A stretch of DNA of 64,000 nt from Panopea generosa (taxonomy: Eukaryota; Mollusca; Bivalvia; Adapedonta; Hiatellidae): assembly GCA_029582155.1 (NCBI GenBank), contig CM055901.1, positions 57,596,740 through 57,660,739 on the forward strand, written 5' to 3'. Below, in pieces: positions 22,615-34,997 of the stretch. Every line of letters begins with the position of its first letter. Positions within the stretch are counted from its first letter, which is position 1. A program made the position numbers and the translations under genes. The notes beneath the pieces were generated by a model that did not search any database, was not told where the DNA came from, and saw only the letters and a program-made list of their open reading frames with translations.

Positions 22615-23688
22615 CTGGAATGTACACTTAAACATATGAATAAGGCAATTCTTGAAATAAAATTGTTTCCCATGCTCCTTCCCACTCACTCAAAATTGCA
22701 GCTACCAAAGTTTTTTATTGACTATCAAAGCGTTGGAATTTTATTTCCATGATTTTTGGGCAATCCTTAAAAAAAATATATTGTTTGCTGTGCTCCTACC
22801 TACTCACTCAAAATTGCATCTACCCAAACTTTTTTTGACTTTCAAAGCTTTTAATTATTTTGCACAGCAAACAAATATTTTTTTAAAGACGGTCTTGTCA
22901 TTTTTTTTTTATTAAAATGACATTACAAAATCAAATTCTGGCAGAAAAAAAAAGCTACCTACCAACCAACAAAATACTTGATTGGAGCACAGCAAACAAA
23001 TGTTGTTTTTTAGGATGACCTAAACATACTACATATTATAAAAATATTAACAAAAACAGACCTACTTTTTGAAATTCATAAAAAATACATTTTTAACTAG
23101 AAAATGATATGCAGGCAATAAATGTCCTCAAAGTAAGCTCGTAAAAAGTGCTAAAACAATTTCATCACCAAACTGTGAAATATTATAATAAACTCTTCAA
23201 ATCTTTTTTTTTTGGATCATTTCATCATCATGTAGGAGATATTTATGTAGGACTTTTCCAACTGCTAGCCCAATAATAAAGACCCTGGTCACACTGAATG
23301 GATGAATGTGAGCAAAGCAAGGAGCAGCTTCTATTATAAATGTTTGTGTCTTATTAATATTTCCAAAGAAATGTATATGGCAACAGGACACTGGAGCATT
23401 GCAAGCAATACACAAGTCCTGGTTTACAGATAGCAATTTTTGTTTAACTGAATATATAAAATACCTGCATCATCTCCTTACTGCCCACTATCCACATGCA
23501 GTTTCACAAACTTTTCTTGGATTTTTTTTGAGAAAGTGTTCCACAGACAGATGCAGGACCCCCCACACTGAATGCTGGAGAGATGGTGAGAAAGAAAACC
23601 TAGTCCACTCCTGGCAAAGTATAAATCTCTAAAGACTGTCATAAATTTACAGTATCCAAATCTTTAGAGAATTCAAACAAACATTTAC
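22615..23688. other. Intron 4
   Basis: A segment near 22670-22740 (CTCACTCAAAATTGCAGCTA) is repeated near 22800-22860, and GCACAGCAAACAAATATT recurs near 22985. So a diverged dispersed repeat is present. No exon was found. Confidence 0.4.
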
Positions 23689-23733
23689 CTCATTTCCTTT
23701 TTTTGAGCGTCCAGAACTTTCTCTTCTCACAAC
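23689..23733 (-). CDS. MAP3K1: MAP3K1 micro-exon 3b (RRESSGRS peptide)
   Basis: A 45-bp exon; acceptor TTTCAG, donor GTAAAT, phase 0 both sides. It encodes VVRRESSGRSKKGNE. Ten consecutive residues (VRRESSGRSK) equal those of micro-exon 3a at 39712-39753, 16 kb upstream in the gene, so the two arose by exon duplication. RRES fits the R-R-x-S pattern of basophilic kinases, and the peptide is very basic. I see no counterpart in human MEKK1 from memory. Both could be included, or one chosen. Confidence 0.82.
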
Positions 23734-23894
23734 CTGAAATTAAATAAACAGATTTAAATCATAACAAAGACTATTTTTATCTTCATGGCTGACATCATCT
23801 TGACCGTTAACTTAAAATGGGGTCACAGATAATCGACAAGTGATTGAAAATACAGTAAGTTTCAACTGAATTGGTTAAACAACACAACAGGAGC

Positions 23895-26800
23895 TCCCTC
23901 CTTCTTACAGCTGCAGTAGCTATATGTTCTGTAAAGCAAATCTATAGTTTCTCCACCCATGTCAGTGTTAACCAGCTACAGTAGCTATGTTCTGTAAAGC
24001 AAATCGATAGTTCCTCCAGCCATGTCAGAGAGTTGATCAGCTGCAAAAGCTATATGTTCTGTAAAGCAAATCTATAACTCCTCTACCCATGTCAGAGAGT
24101 TGATCAGCTGCAAAAGCTTTATCTTCTGTAAAGCAAATCTATAGTTCCTCCACCCATGTCAGAGAGTTGACCAGCTGCAGTAGCTATATGTTCTGTAAAG
24201 CAAATCTATAGTTCCTCTACCCATGTCAGAGAGTTGACCAGCTGCAGTAGCTATATGTTCTGTAAAGCAAATCTATATTTCCTCCATAGCTACATGTTCC
24301 ATAAAGCAAATCTATAGTTCCTTCACCCATATCAGAGAGTTGACCAGCAGCAGAAGCTATATGTTCTGTAAAGCAAATCAATAGTTTCTCCAGCCATGTC
24401 AGAGAGTTGACCAGCTGCAGAAGCTATATGTTCTGTAAAGCACATCTATAGTTCCTCCACCCATGTCAGAGAGTTAACAAGCTGCAGTAGCTATATGTTC
24501 TGTAAAGCACATCTATAGTTCCTCCAGCCATGTCAGTGAGTTGACCAGCTACAGTAGCTATGTTTTGTAAAGCACATCTACAGTTTCTCCAGCCATATCA
24601 GTGTTGATCAGCTACAGTAGCTATGTTCTGTAAAGCAAATCTATAGTTCCTCCAGCCATGTTGGAGAGTTGATCAGCTGCAATAGCTATATGTTCTGTAA
24701 AGCAAATCTATAGTTCATCCATCCATGTCAGAAAGTTGACCAGCTGCAGTAGGTATATGTTCTGTAAAGCAAATCTTTTGTTCCTCCATCCATGTCAGAG
24801 AGTTGACCAGCTGCAGTAGCTATATGTTCTGTAAAGTCAATATATAGTTCCATCACCCATGTCAGAGAGTTGACCAGCTGCAGTAGCTATATGTTCTGTA
24901 AAACAAATCTAAAGTTCCTCCACCCATGTCAGAGAGTTGACCAGCTGCAGTAGCTATATGTTCTGTAAAACAAATCTAAAGTTCCTCCACCCATGTCAGA
25001 GAATTGACCAGCTGCGGTAGCTATATGTTCTGCAAAGCAAATCTATAGTTCCTCAATAGCTATATGTTCCGTAAAGCAAATCTTTAGTTCCTCCACCCAT
25101 ATCAGAGAGTTGATCAGCTGCAGTAGCTATATGTTCTGTAAAGCAAATCTATACTTCCTCCATAGCTACATGTTGCGTAAAGAAAATCTAAAGTTCGTCC
25201 ACCCATGTCAGAGAATTGACCAGCTGCGGTAGCTATATGTTCTGCAAAGCAAATCTATAGTTCCTCCATAGCCATATGTTCTGTAAAGCAAATCTATAGT
25301 TCCCCGCCCATGTCAGAGAGTTGATCAGCTGCAGTAGCTATATGTTCTGTAAAGCAAATCTATAGTTCCCCGCCCATGTCAGAAAGTTGATCAACTGCAG
25401 TAGCTACAATATGTTCTGTAAAGCAAATCTATAGTTCCTCCGCCCATGTCAGAGAGTTGACCAGCTGCAGTAGCTATATGTTCTGTAAAGCACATCTATA
25501 GTTCCTCCACCCATGTCAGAGAGTTGACCAGCTGCAGTAGGTATATGTTCTGTACAGCAAATCTAAAGTTCCTCCACCCATGTCAAAGAGTTGACCAGCT
25601 GCAGTAGGTATATGTTCTGTACAGCAAATCTATAGTTCCTCCACCCATGTCAGAGAGTTGACCAGCTGCAGAAGCTATATGTTCTGTAAAGCACATCTAT
25701 AGTTCCTCCACTCATGTCAGAGAGTTGACCAGCAACAGTAGGTATATGTTCTGTAAAGCAAATCTATAGTTCCTCCACCCATATCAGAGAGTTGACCAGC
25801 TGCAGTAGCTATATGTTCTGTAAAGCAAATCTATAGTTCCTCCACCCATGTTAGAGAGTTGATCTGCTGCAGTAGCTATATGTTCTGTAAAGCAAATCTA
25901 TAGTTCCTCCACCCATGTCAGAGAGTTGACCAGCTGCAGTAGCTATATGTTCTGTAAAGCAAATCTATAGTTCCTCCACCCATGTCAGAGAGTTGATCTG
26001 CTGCAGTAGGTATATGTTCTGTAAAGCAAATCTATAGTTCCCCGCCCATGTCAGAAAGTTGATCAGCTGCAGTAGCTACAATATGTTCTGTAAAGCAAAT
26101 CTATAGTTCCTCCACCCATGTCAGAGAGTTGACCAGCTGCAGTAGCTATATGTTCTGTAAAGCACATCTATAGTTCCTCCACCATGTCAGAGAGTTGACC
26201 AGCTGCAGTAGCTATATGTTCTGTAAAGCACATCTATAGTTCCTCCACCCATGTTAGAAAGTTGATCTGCTGCAGTAGCTATATGTTCTGTAAAGCAAAT
26301 CTATAGTTCCTCCACCCATGTCAGAGAGTTGACCAGCTGCAGTAGGTATATGTTCTGTAAAGCAAATCTATAGTTCCTCCACCCATATTAGAGAGTTGAT
26401 CTGCTGCAGTAGGTATATGTTCTGTAAAGCACATCTATAGTTCCTCCACCCATGTTAAACAGTTGATCTGCTGCAGTAGGTATATGTTCTGTAAAGCAAA
26501 TCTATAGTTCCTCCACCCATGTCAGAGAGTTGACCAGCTGCAGTAGCTATATGTTCTGTAAAGCACATCTATAGTTCCTCTAACCATGTTAGAGAGTTGA
26601 TCTGCTGCAGTAGCTATATGTTCTGTAAAGCAAATCTATAGTTCCTCCACCCATGTCAGAGAGTTGACCAGCTGCAGTAGCTATATGTTCTGTAAAGCAA
26701 ATCTATAGTTCCTCCACCCATGTCAGAGAGTTGATCTGCTGCAGTAGGTATATGTTCTGTAAAGCAAATCTATAGTTCCTCCACCCATGTCAGAGAGTTG

Positions 26801-28085
26801 ACCAGCTGCAGTAGGTATATGTTCTGTAAAGCAAATCTATAGTTCCTCCACTCATGTCAGAGAGTTGACCAGCTGCAGTAGGTATATGTTCTGTAAAGCA
26901 AATTTATAGTTCCCCGCCCATGTCAGAAAGTTGATCAGCTTCAGTAGCTACAATATGTTCTGTAAAGCAAATCTATAGTTCCTCCATCCATGTCAGAGAG
27001 TTGACTAGCTGCAGTAGCTATATGTTCTGTAAAGCACATCTATAGTTCCTCCACCCATGTTAGATAGTTGATCAGCTGCAGTAGCTACAATTTGTTCTGT
27101 AAAGCAAATCTATAGTTCCTTCACCTATGCCAGAGAGTTGACCACCTGTAGTAGCTATATGTTCTGTAAAGCACATCTATAGTTCCTCCACCCATGTCAG
27201 AGAGTTGACCAGCTGCAGTAGCTATATGTTCTGTAAAGCAAATCTATACTTCCTCCACCCATGACAGAGAGTTGACCAGCTGCAGTAGCTATATGTTCTG
27301 TAAAGCAAATCTATAGTTCCTCCACCCATGTCAGAGAGTTGACCAGCTGCAGTAGCTATATGTTCTGTAAAGCAAATCTATAGCCCCCCATCCATATCAG
27401 AAAATTGACCAGCTGCAGTAGCTATATGTTCTGTAAAACAAATCTATAGCTCCCCATCCATATCAGAAAGTTGACCAGCTGCAGTAGCTATATGTTCTGC
27501 AAAGCAAATATAATAGTTCCTCCACCCATGTCAGAGAGTTGACCAGCTGCAGTAGCTATATGTTCTACAAGCAAATATAATAGATCCTCCACCCATGTCA
27601 AAGAGTTGACCAGCTGCAGTAGCTATATGTTCTGTAAAGCAAATCTATAACTCCTCCACCCATATCAGAGAGTTGACCAGCTGCAGTAGCTATATGTTCT
27701 GTAAAACAAATCTAAAGTTCCTCCACCCGTGTCAGAGAGTTAATCAGCTGCAGTAGCTATATGTTCTGTACAGCAAATCTAAAGTTCCTCCACCCATGTC
27801 AGAGAGTTAATCAGCTGCAGTATCTGGCTATATGTTCTGCAAAGCAAATATAATAGTTCCTCCACCCATGTCAGAGAGTTGACCAGCTGCAGTAGCTGTA
27901 TGTTCTGTAAAACAAATCTAAAGTTCCTCCACCCATGTCAGAGAGTTGACCAGCTGCAGTAGCTATATGTTCTGTTAAACAAATCTAAAATTCCTCCACC
28001 CATGTCAGAGAGTTAATCAGCTGCAGTATCTGGCTATATGTTCTGCAAAGCAAATATAATAGTTCCTCCACCCATGTCAGTTCTC
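23895..28085. repeat. 67-bp satellite array, main block
   Basis: About 62 units of CTGCAGTAGCTATATGTTCT, GTAAAGCAAATCTATAGTTC, CTCCACCCATGTCAGAGAGT, TGACCAG. Units are mostly 85-100% alike, with truncated units and higher-order blocks (CCCGCCC variant; AATATAATAG variant at the right). On the MAP3K1 transcribed strand each unit carries TTTGCTTTACAG and CTACTGCAG, which look like splice acceptors. It starts about 160 bp upstream of micro-exon 3b. Confidence 0.96.
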
Positions 28086-29399
28086 CTATATATGTGTATA
28101 TAGCACATCATAAGTGACACTTTCGCGGTAGTGACAATTTGGAAGTTTCTCAAGAGATACCGTTAATTTTTTTAATCTACGTTTTATACACACTCAAAAT
28201 ACTTGACACTTCGCATCATTGTCTCAATACATACTCAGAGTGGTCAACACCTGCCCAGGCGTGCAATTAAGATGTCAACTTATATGCAGAAGCCACATGG
28301 CAGCACCCGCTTTCAATACTCCGAAATGACCGGTGATCTCGTACACAGTCGTTTTTTTAAAAATGTTACAATTTTTTTTTTTAATCATAACGAAATACCG
28401 CATATTATATTGATTCATTTTATTAACATAAACTACTACAAACCGCACAAACAAAAGATACTGGGTGTCGTTTAAAAATGATTGACTTTCAACCAAAGAA
28501 CAGTCGTCTCTTTGACGTTCACTCCATCACGCTTCGTCATCGCTAACATATTTTTGTTAAAAAATCAATAAATTATATACTGATATATATCTCATACTAA
28601 AAGATTCATAAATTTGCAAAAACACAATTGCTTTGCATCCTTTGAAATTAAATACACACGGTCATAAGCGTGTTATGCCAATTCCATCAGATAAACACGT
28701 TATGATCACGTAATCATGAAATGTCCATTCAAAGCCAGACTGGTTTGCACTAAAGTAAACATTACAGAATCGAGAAAGTATGTAACAAATAAATGTGAAC
28801 CACTCTGTGTTTTTATTTTGCGATTGAAAATGTCTACAAGCTGACACAATTTATTTTTGACCTTGTGCCAATGTGTGATGTCGTCACTCTGACAGTTTCT
28901 TGCGTCATTTTACGTAGCGTTCTATTTCATTATGTGGAAAAGTACCAATGTAACGAACATGATTTTCTAAAAATAGCGTGAAAACTTTTTTGATGTCAAT
29001 CATATAACAGTACAGCGACTTAAAATCGGTGTTTGGATAAACAGATCAGTTAGGGTTAGGACAGGTGTGTAAGCAGGCCATGCGTCACCTGATTGTTTTA
29101 TCACACATTTACAAGCAAAGGAACAATGCCCTAGGCAATGTTTTTCACCGATAACTCGGGATTAAAACTTATAACAAAGAAATAAATTAAAGCTACAGGT
29201 ATGGCAATTTATAAACTCTAAATAACAGAGAGCAATCATTATTTTACATAATCTTTTAAAATATACATGGGAAATTATCGGAAATAGAAAATTTACATTA
29301 AAAAAAAATATGAAATCTTCTGTACTTATGTATATCGCGCATCCCTTCTCGAAGATCTTAAAAGTTGGGGAAAAAAACGTGCATAATACGTGAGCAGAA
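28086..29399. other. Unique 1.3-kb segment splitting the 67-bp array
   Basis: Array units stop after CCCATGTCAG and resume at TATATGTTCTG. The segment has no clear terminal inverted repeats or target duplication. It is richer in CG than its surroundings and carries several TGACG/CGTCA words (28513, 28531, 28885, 28903, 29079). Open frames (28203-28475 and 29162-29443) have no recognisable motif. It may be original intron between two arrays, an insertion, or a regulatory segment. Confidence 0.5.
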
Positions 29400-30140
29400 A
29401 CGGTATATGTTCTGTAAAGCAAATCTATAGTTCTTCCACCCATGTCAGAGAGTTGACCAGCTGCAGTAGCTATAATATGTTCTGTAAAACAAATCTATAG
29501 CTCCCCACCCATATCAGAAAGTTGACCAGCTGCAGTAGCTATATGTTCTGCAAAGCAAATATAATAGTTCCTCCACCCATGTCAGAGAGTTGACCAGCTG
29601 CAGTAGCTATATGTTCTGCAAAGCAAATCTGTAACTCCTCCACCCATGTCAGAGAGTTGACCAGCTGCAAAAGCTATATGTTCTGTAAAACAAATCTAAA
29701 GTTCCTCCACCCATGTCAGAGAGTTGACCAGCTGCAGTAGCTATATGTTCTGCAAAGCAAATCTGTAACTCCTCCACCCATGTCAGAGAGTTGACCAGCT
29801 GCAAAAGCTATATGTTCTGTAAAACAAATCTAAAGTTCCTCCACCCATGCCAGAGAGTTAATCAGCTGCAGTAGCTATATTTTCTGTAAATACTAAGCAA
29901 ATCTATAGTTCCTCCACCCATGTCAGAGAGTTGACCAGCTGCAGTAGCTATAATATGTTCTGTAAAGCAAATCTGTAACTCCTCCACCCATGTCAGAGAG
30001 TTGACCAGCTGCAGTTGCTATATGTTCTGTAAAACAAATCTATAGCTCCCCACCCATGTCAGAGAGTTGACCAGCTGCAGTAGCTATATGTTCTGTAAAA
30101 CAAATCTAAAGTTCCTCCACCCATGTCAGAGAGTTGATAG
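29400..30140. repeat. 67-bp satellite array, second block
   Basis: About 11 more units of the 67-bp repeat in the same orientation as the block at 23895-28085, ending with CAGAGAGTTGA. Confidence 0.95.
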
Positions 30141-30377
30141 TGGATCTTAAATGGAAAACTGATCACTCATTAGGACCAACATCAACACCACACGTACATC
30201 TGATAATAGTTCCAACACAAACTGTAGATAGTATTATAACACATATATACATATAATAATAATATTAACTCACCTGGGGATCTGTCATTACAATACTATG
30301 AAATCTGCCTCATGAGTACCTGTATGACTTAACCTAAACTTGTATAAGTGGTCTTTATCACGAACACTCCTTCTAGA

Positions 30378-31251
30378 TAACAAGAGAGCCATGTTGACAT
30401 AACCGCCTCACCTGTTATGTTTATAACAAATGTTACCAAATTGGGGTGCTCTGTGTGAGCGAATAATCTTAGGTGCTGTCTTCTAATGACTGCTTACCTA
30501 CCTCTCACTGCTGAGTTCCAGCCCAGCTTGTTCCAATCACTTTTGTGTGAGGAAGTTTAGTTTAGTGTTGCATTGTACAACATTAAGTTAGTTCAGTATT
30601 ATACCATATGGTGATAAGATAATTTTGTATGTTTGGTTAAGTATTATATTGTATGGTGTTTAACATTAACTTGTACGTTTAGTTCAGTCTTTTATTGTAT
30701 ATTGTTTAACATTAACTTGTAAGTTGAGTTAAGCTTTGCATTGTACAACATTAAGTTAGTCGGTATTATACCATATGGTGTATAACATAATTCTGTCAGT
30801 TTAGTTCAGTCTTATATTGTATGGTGTTTAACATTAACTTGTAAGTTAAGTTAAGTGTTGCATTGTACAACATTAAGTAAGTTCGGTATTATACCATATG
30901 TTGTGTAACATAATTATGTAAGTTTAGTTATGCTTTGCATTGTACAACATTAAAATAGTTCAGTATTATACCATATGGTGTGTAACATAATTTTGTAAGT
31001 TTAGTTAAGCGTTACATTGTACAACATTAAGTTAGTTTGGTATTATACCATATGGTGTATAACATAATTTTGTAAGTTTAGTTCAGTCTTAAATTGTATG
31101 GTGTTTAACATTAACTTGTAAATTTAGTTAAGTGTTGCATTGTACAACATTAAGTTAGTTCGGTATTATACCATATGGTGTATAACATAATTCTGTAAGT
31201 TTAGTTCAATATTATATTGTTAGGTGATTACGTCCTTCTAGCTTTTGCCAG
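30378..31251 (+). repeat. Pearl/Helitron-like element with 122-bp tandem core
   Basis: Starts ACAAGAGAGCCATGTTGACA and ends TAGCTTTTGCCAGTAGAGCT, end motifs shared with family A. The core (about 30545-31215) is five to six units of roughly 122 bp (GCATTGTACAACATTAAGTT, TATACCATATGGTG, TGTTTAACATTAACTTGTAA). No internal GACC microsatellite was seen. In intron 3. Confidence 0.6.
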
Positions 31252-32159
31252 TAGAGCTTAAATAAAGTCAATGTATAAAATGAAATACATGACCAATTAC
31301 ATGAGTTTTATATAAACTTTATCATAATGGAATATTTTTGTATCCATGGTGATTAGCAATGCTGAATCCTACACAGCATAACATCTTAAATGCCAGTGTA
31401 AATTTCCACTATATTCATCGAGCTTTTACATCCAGCTTGGCTACAGTGATAATTGTGGCCAGATATAGCATCTGTTTCATAAACATGTGTATCTTATATA
31501 TATATATATATATACATTTAAAGAGAATATATCAGGATTTTTTAAATTTCAAAATTGGCAATAAACATTTTTTTCTAATAAACCATACCTATATATACTC
31601 AAAGACGAAAGAATGAATGAATAAGGTTTTACGGCGTACCAACACATTATACGTTATTCGCCGCCAACAGGAAGGAGGATTCCAGGTTAACTCTACATGT
31701 ACAAAAACAACAAATTAACATACAGATTAAAAAAAAAATACATCAACAAATGAATATGCAGAATGAACCTAGAACCTTAATACCTGCAGAACTGCAGAGT
31801 TTCAGCAAATTCTATTGTATTACTCAATTTGTCGCTTCTTACGACATGCATAAGCCACAGTGATCCTATTCTTGCCATCACTCATGGCTCCCTGGAATCA
31901 CACAGGAGTTGATGATTTAACCACAATAGTGAACATGACAAAAAATGACAAAATGAACATGACACCCATTCGGAGGATTCCTACACCTCTGCAGAGAATG
32001 ACAGTGATTCTATTCTTAGCCGGAACCACATACTCAAAGACACTGTATTGCCAAAAACATATCTATTTAAACAGGTCAAAATAATCTATAAATTAAAGGA
32101 CTCCAGGTCCTGAGAGTTGCCATTTGTTTAAGGTATTTCAATATTTAGAGTTATCAGAT
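31252..32159. other. Intron 3 stretch with a probable dispersed repeat
   Basis: A TA microsatellite lies at 31496-31515. From about 31610 to 31870 the sequence (GGTTTTACGGCGTACCAACA ... CGCTTCTTACGACATGCATA) resembles a molluscan SINE-like repeat, recognised only loosely. The rest shows nothing. Confidence 0.35.
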
Positions 32160-32345
32160 GATCTGTTAACTACACTGCTCTCCGAGTCCTGGGATCCTGA
32201 AATGTTAACCAGTACCCGAGTACACCCACTTGAATCAGCAGTGACAGACAAATGACAATGAGACATAATGTCTTATAACAATCATTGCGGAGACTGTGGC
32301 TAGGTGGGGATTTAAACTCATGAACCACGGATTGATAGTAATATG
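32160..32345 (-). repeat. tRNA-derived SINE, family 1
   Basis: Minus-strand copy: CTGGGATCCTGAAATGTTAA, AGCAGTGACAGACAAATGAC, then head GTGGCTAGGTGGGGATTTAAACTC, which replaces the B-box GTTCGAAT. Confidence 0.65.
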
Positions 32346-32817
32346 CTTGCCACTGTGTGAAGGGGAAATACTCATATTGGATTATGAAGTAATTCTTTTT
32401 AGAAAATCGTAGCTTATTCAAATAAAAGTCATAGATACATTTCAGTGTTTTCATCAGAAATGCATGAAACAAGAAATGAGATGGGGTTGATACAGGATGG
32501 GTATCCCATGCTGTGTAGAAAAAAAGTTAAAGTTTTTAGTTGATTATTGCATCGTCGGATACCCCCAGGTGTCAATTTCAATACTCTCCATCCATCAATT
32601 GGGTATCCATAAGTGCATAAGAAATGAGCTACATTTTGCAACTACCAACATCCTACGATACTTAAGAGCTGCCAGTAGGTCTGGCACCTCAAGAACTTGA
32701 ACCAACACAAAAGTCAATACACTGTTTTTTCTTATTCATTTAATGGTCAAACTGGAAATGAGGCGTGTTCAGATTGCATGTTTGCTACAAGAACATGGTA
32801 AGCTCAATAACAATACT

Positions 32818-34480
32818 TTAACTAGAGCTATCACGGAAGGTGATGAATACCCCCGAACGCCGCCATGACAGAAAATAGTTTACCATTGTATGAAGTTTTA
32901 TTAAACTAGACCTATCACTGGAGGTGATGAATACCCCCGAACGCCGCCATGACAGAAAATGGTTAACCATTGTATGAAGTTTTATTAAACTAGACCTATC
33001 ACTGAAGGTGATGAATACCCCCGAACGCCGCCATGACAGAAAATAGTTTACCATTGTATGAAGTTTTATTAAACTAGACCTATCACTGGAGGTGGTGAAT
33101 ACCCCCGAACGCCGCCATGACAGAAAATAGTTTACCATTGTATGAAGTTTTATTAAACTAGACCTATCACTGGAGGTGATGAATACCCCCGAACGCCGCC
33201 ATGACAGAAAATGGTTAACCATTGTATGAAGTTTTATTAAACTAGACCTATCACTGGAGGTGATGAATACCCCCGAACGCCGCCATGACAGAAAATAGTT
33301 TACCATTGTATGAAGTTTTATTAAACTAGACCTATCACTGGAGGTGATGAATACCCCCGAACGCCGCCATGACAGAAAATGGTTAACCATTGTATGAAGT
33401 TTTATTAAATTATATCCAATAGTTTTAAAGTTATGCTCCAGACAAAAAAAAATCTTAATAAAAGAGAATGTTATGGATTGAGTTTTTTGTATTGTTAATT
33501 TTTTTATGGTTTTGTTAAAATTAAAAACGGTCTTTTTAATTATTGTGCAGTGTACAAGCTTTCATGGCAATCAATAAATGTTATACTTTTTCGAGTTATA
33601 TTGAGGGACAACAATTTTATGGATAAGAAACAAACAAGAGCACTAGGAATACAATATCAAACCTGCTTTGCTCGAACTCCATGTATTCATCAACTTGGTT
33701 CTCAAAGGGCAATAACTCTGTAATTAGCAAGAATAGAGTTATGTTTCTTGTACACTGCACTTCCTGTCATTATATTCTACCATTGTATGAAGCTTGATGA
33801 AATTCCATCCAGTACTTTAAAAGTAATGCTCCGGACAAGGGAAATATATCAAAGGGCAATAACTCTATAATTAGCAAGAATAGAGTTTGTTTCCTGTACA
33901 TTGCACTTCCTGTCATTATATTCTACCATTGTATGAAGTTTGATGTAATTCCATCCAGTACTTTAAAAGTAATGATCCGGACAAGGGAAATATATCAAAG
34001 GGCAATAACTCTGTAATTAGCAAGAATAGAGTTATGTTTTTTGTACACTGTACTTCCTCTCATTATATTCTACCATTGTATGAAGTTTGATGAAATTCCA
34101 TCCAGTACTTTAAAAGTAATGATCCGGACAAGGGAAATATATCAAAGGGCAATAACTCTGTAATTAGCAAGAATAGAGTTATGTTTTTTGTACACTGTAC
34201 TTCCTCTCATTATATTCTACCATTGTATGAAGCTTGATGAAATTCCATCAGGTACTTTTCAAGTTATGCTCCGGACAAGAAAAAATATCAAAGGGCAATA
34301 ACTCTGTAATTAGCAAGAATAGAGTTAAGTTTCTTGTACACTGCACTTCCTCTCATTATATTCTACCATTGTATGAAGTTTGATGAAATTCCATCCAGTA
34401 CTTTTCAAGTGATGCTCCGGACAAGGAGAATTGCAACGGACAGACCGACCGACCGACAGACCGACCACAGGGTGACTCCA
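32818..34480 (+). repeat. Pearl/Helitron-like repeat family B, copy 3, with amplified 5' end
   Basis: Same element as 3565-5290 and 10474-12210, ending in GACAGACCGACCGACCGACA. Here the first 84 bp (ACTAGACCTATCACTGGAGG ... TGTATGAAGTTTTATTAA) are repeated seven times in tandem. As 84 is 28 codons, the minus strand has a 190-codon repetitive open frame (32818-33390) that is a by-product. The terminal hairpin is missing; the end is truncated after GGTGACTCCAA. Confidence 0.8.
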
Positions 34481-34997
34481 AATCAAGCCAGTTTTAGATT
34501 CCTGTATTCCAGTGATTTTTAAATGATGTTAAAGGGGAAATATCCGAATTTTTTTCTTTATGTTAAAATTGGCTTAAAATATTGTTTTCCAATAAATAAA
34601 ACCTATGTATATATACACTGATCTCGCATTGCCATTAGAATATCTATTTGCCAAAATGTTTATAAAAGGAATTTCTTAACTTAGGTTTGTGACATATTAA
34701 AGAGTCACGATTTGATTTTAATCCGTTTACATGTCAACACGTAGATTTTTTTCTATCTTAGAACAGTCTGAATGGCGATGAAATGGTCATCAAGCAGTAT
34801 TCAAAAGCTATCTATTTTTTGAATGGAGATTTCTTTTCAAGTTGACCACTCCAATTTAAATATTGTTTTTGTCACGCTTTGGTGGATTTCGCATAGCAAA
34901 CCAGTCGATTGTAATTATTAACGATAATAAAATGCATTTTATCCATTTTAATAATTATTTTAATTTTTAAGATATTTATAGCATTTTTCCTGATATA

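Noticed and set aside
23895..28085. CRISPR-like array
   Set aside because: Units are contiguous, with no distinct spacers, and diverge as a satellite does; the context is a eukaryotic intron.
29045..29065. Telomere-like GTTAGGGTTAGG
   Set aside because: Only two units, as expected by chance or from unrelated sequence.
32818..33390. 190-codon minus-strand frame made of 28-residue repeats
   Set aside because: The frame exists because seven 84-bp units of a repeat-element end happen to be a multiple of three. No start context, splice sites or family support it.
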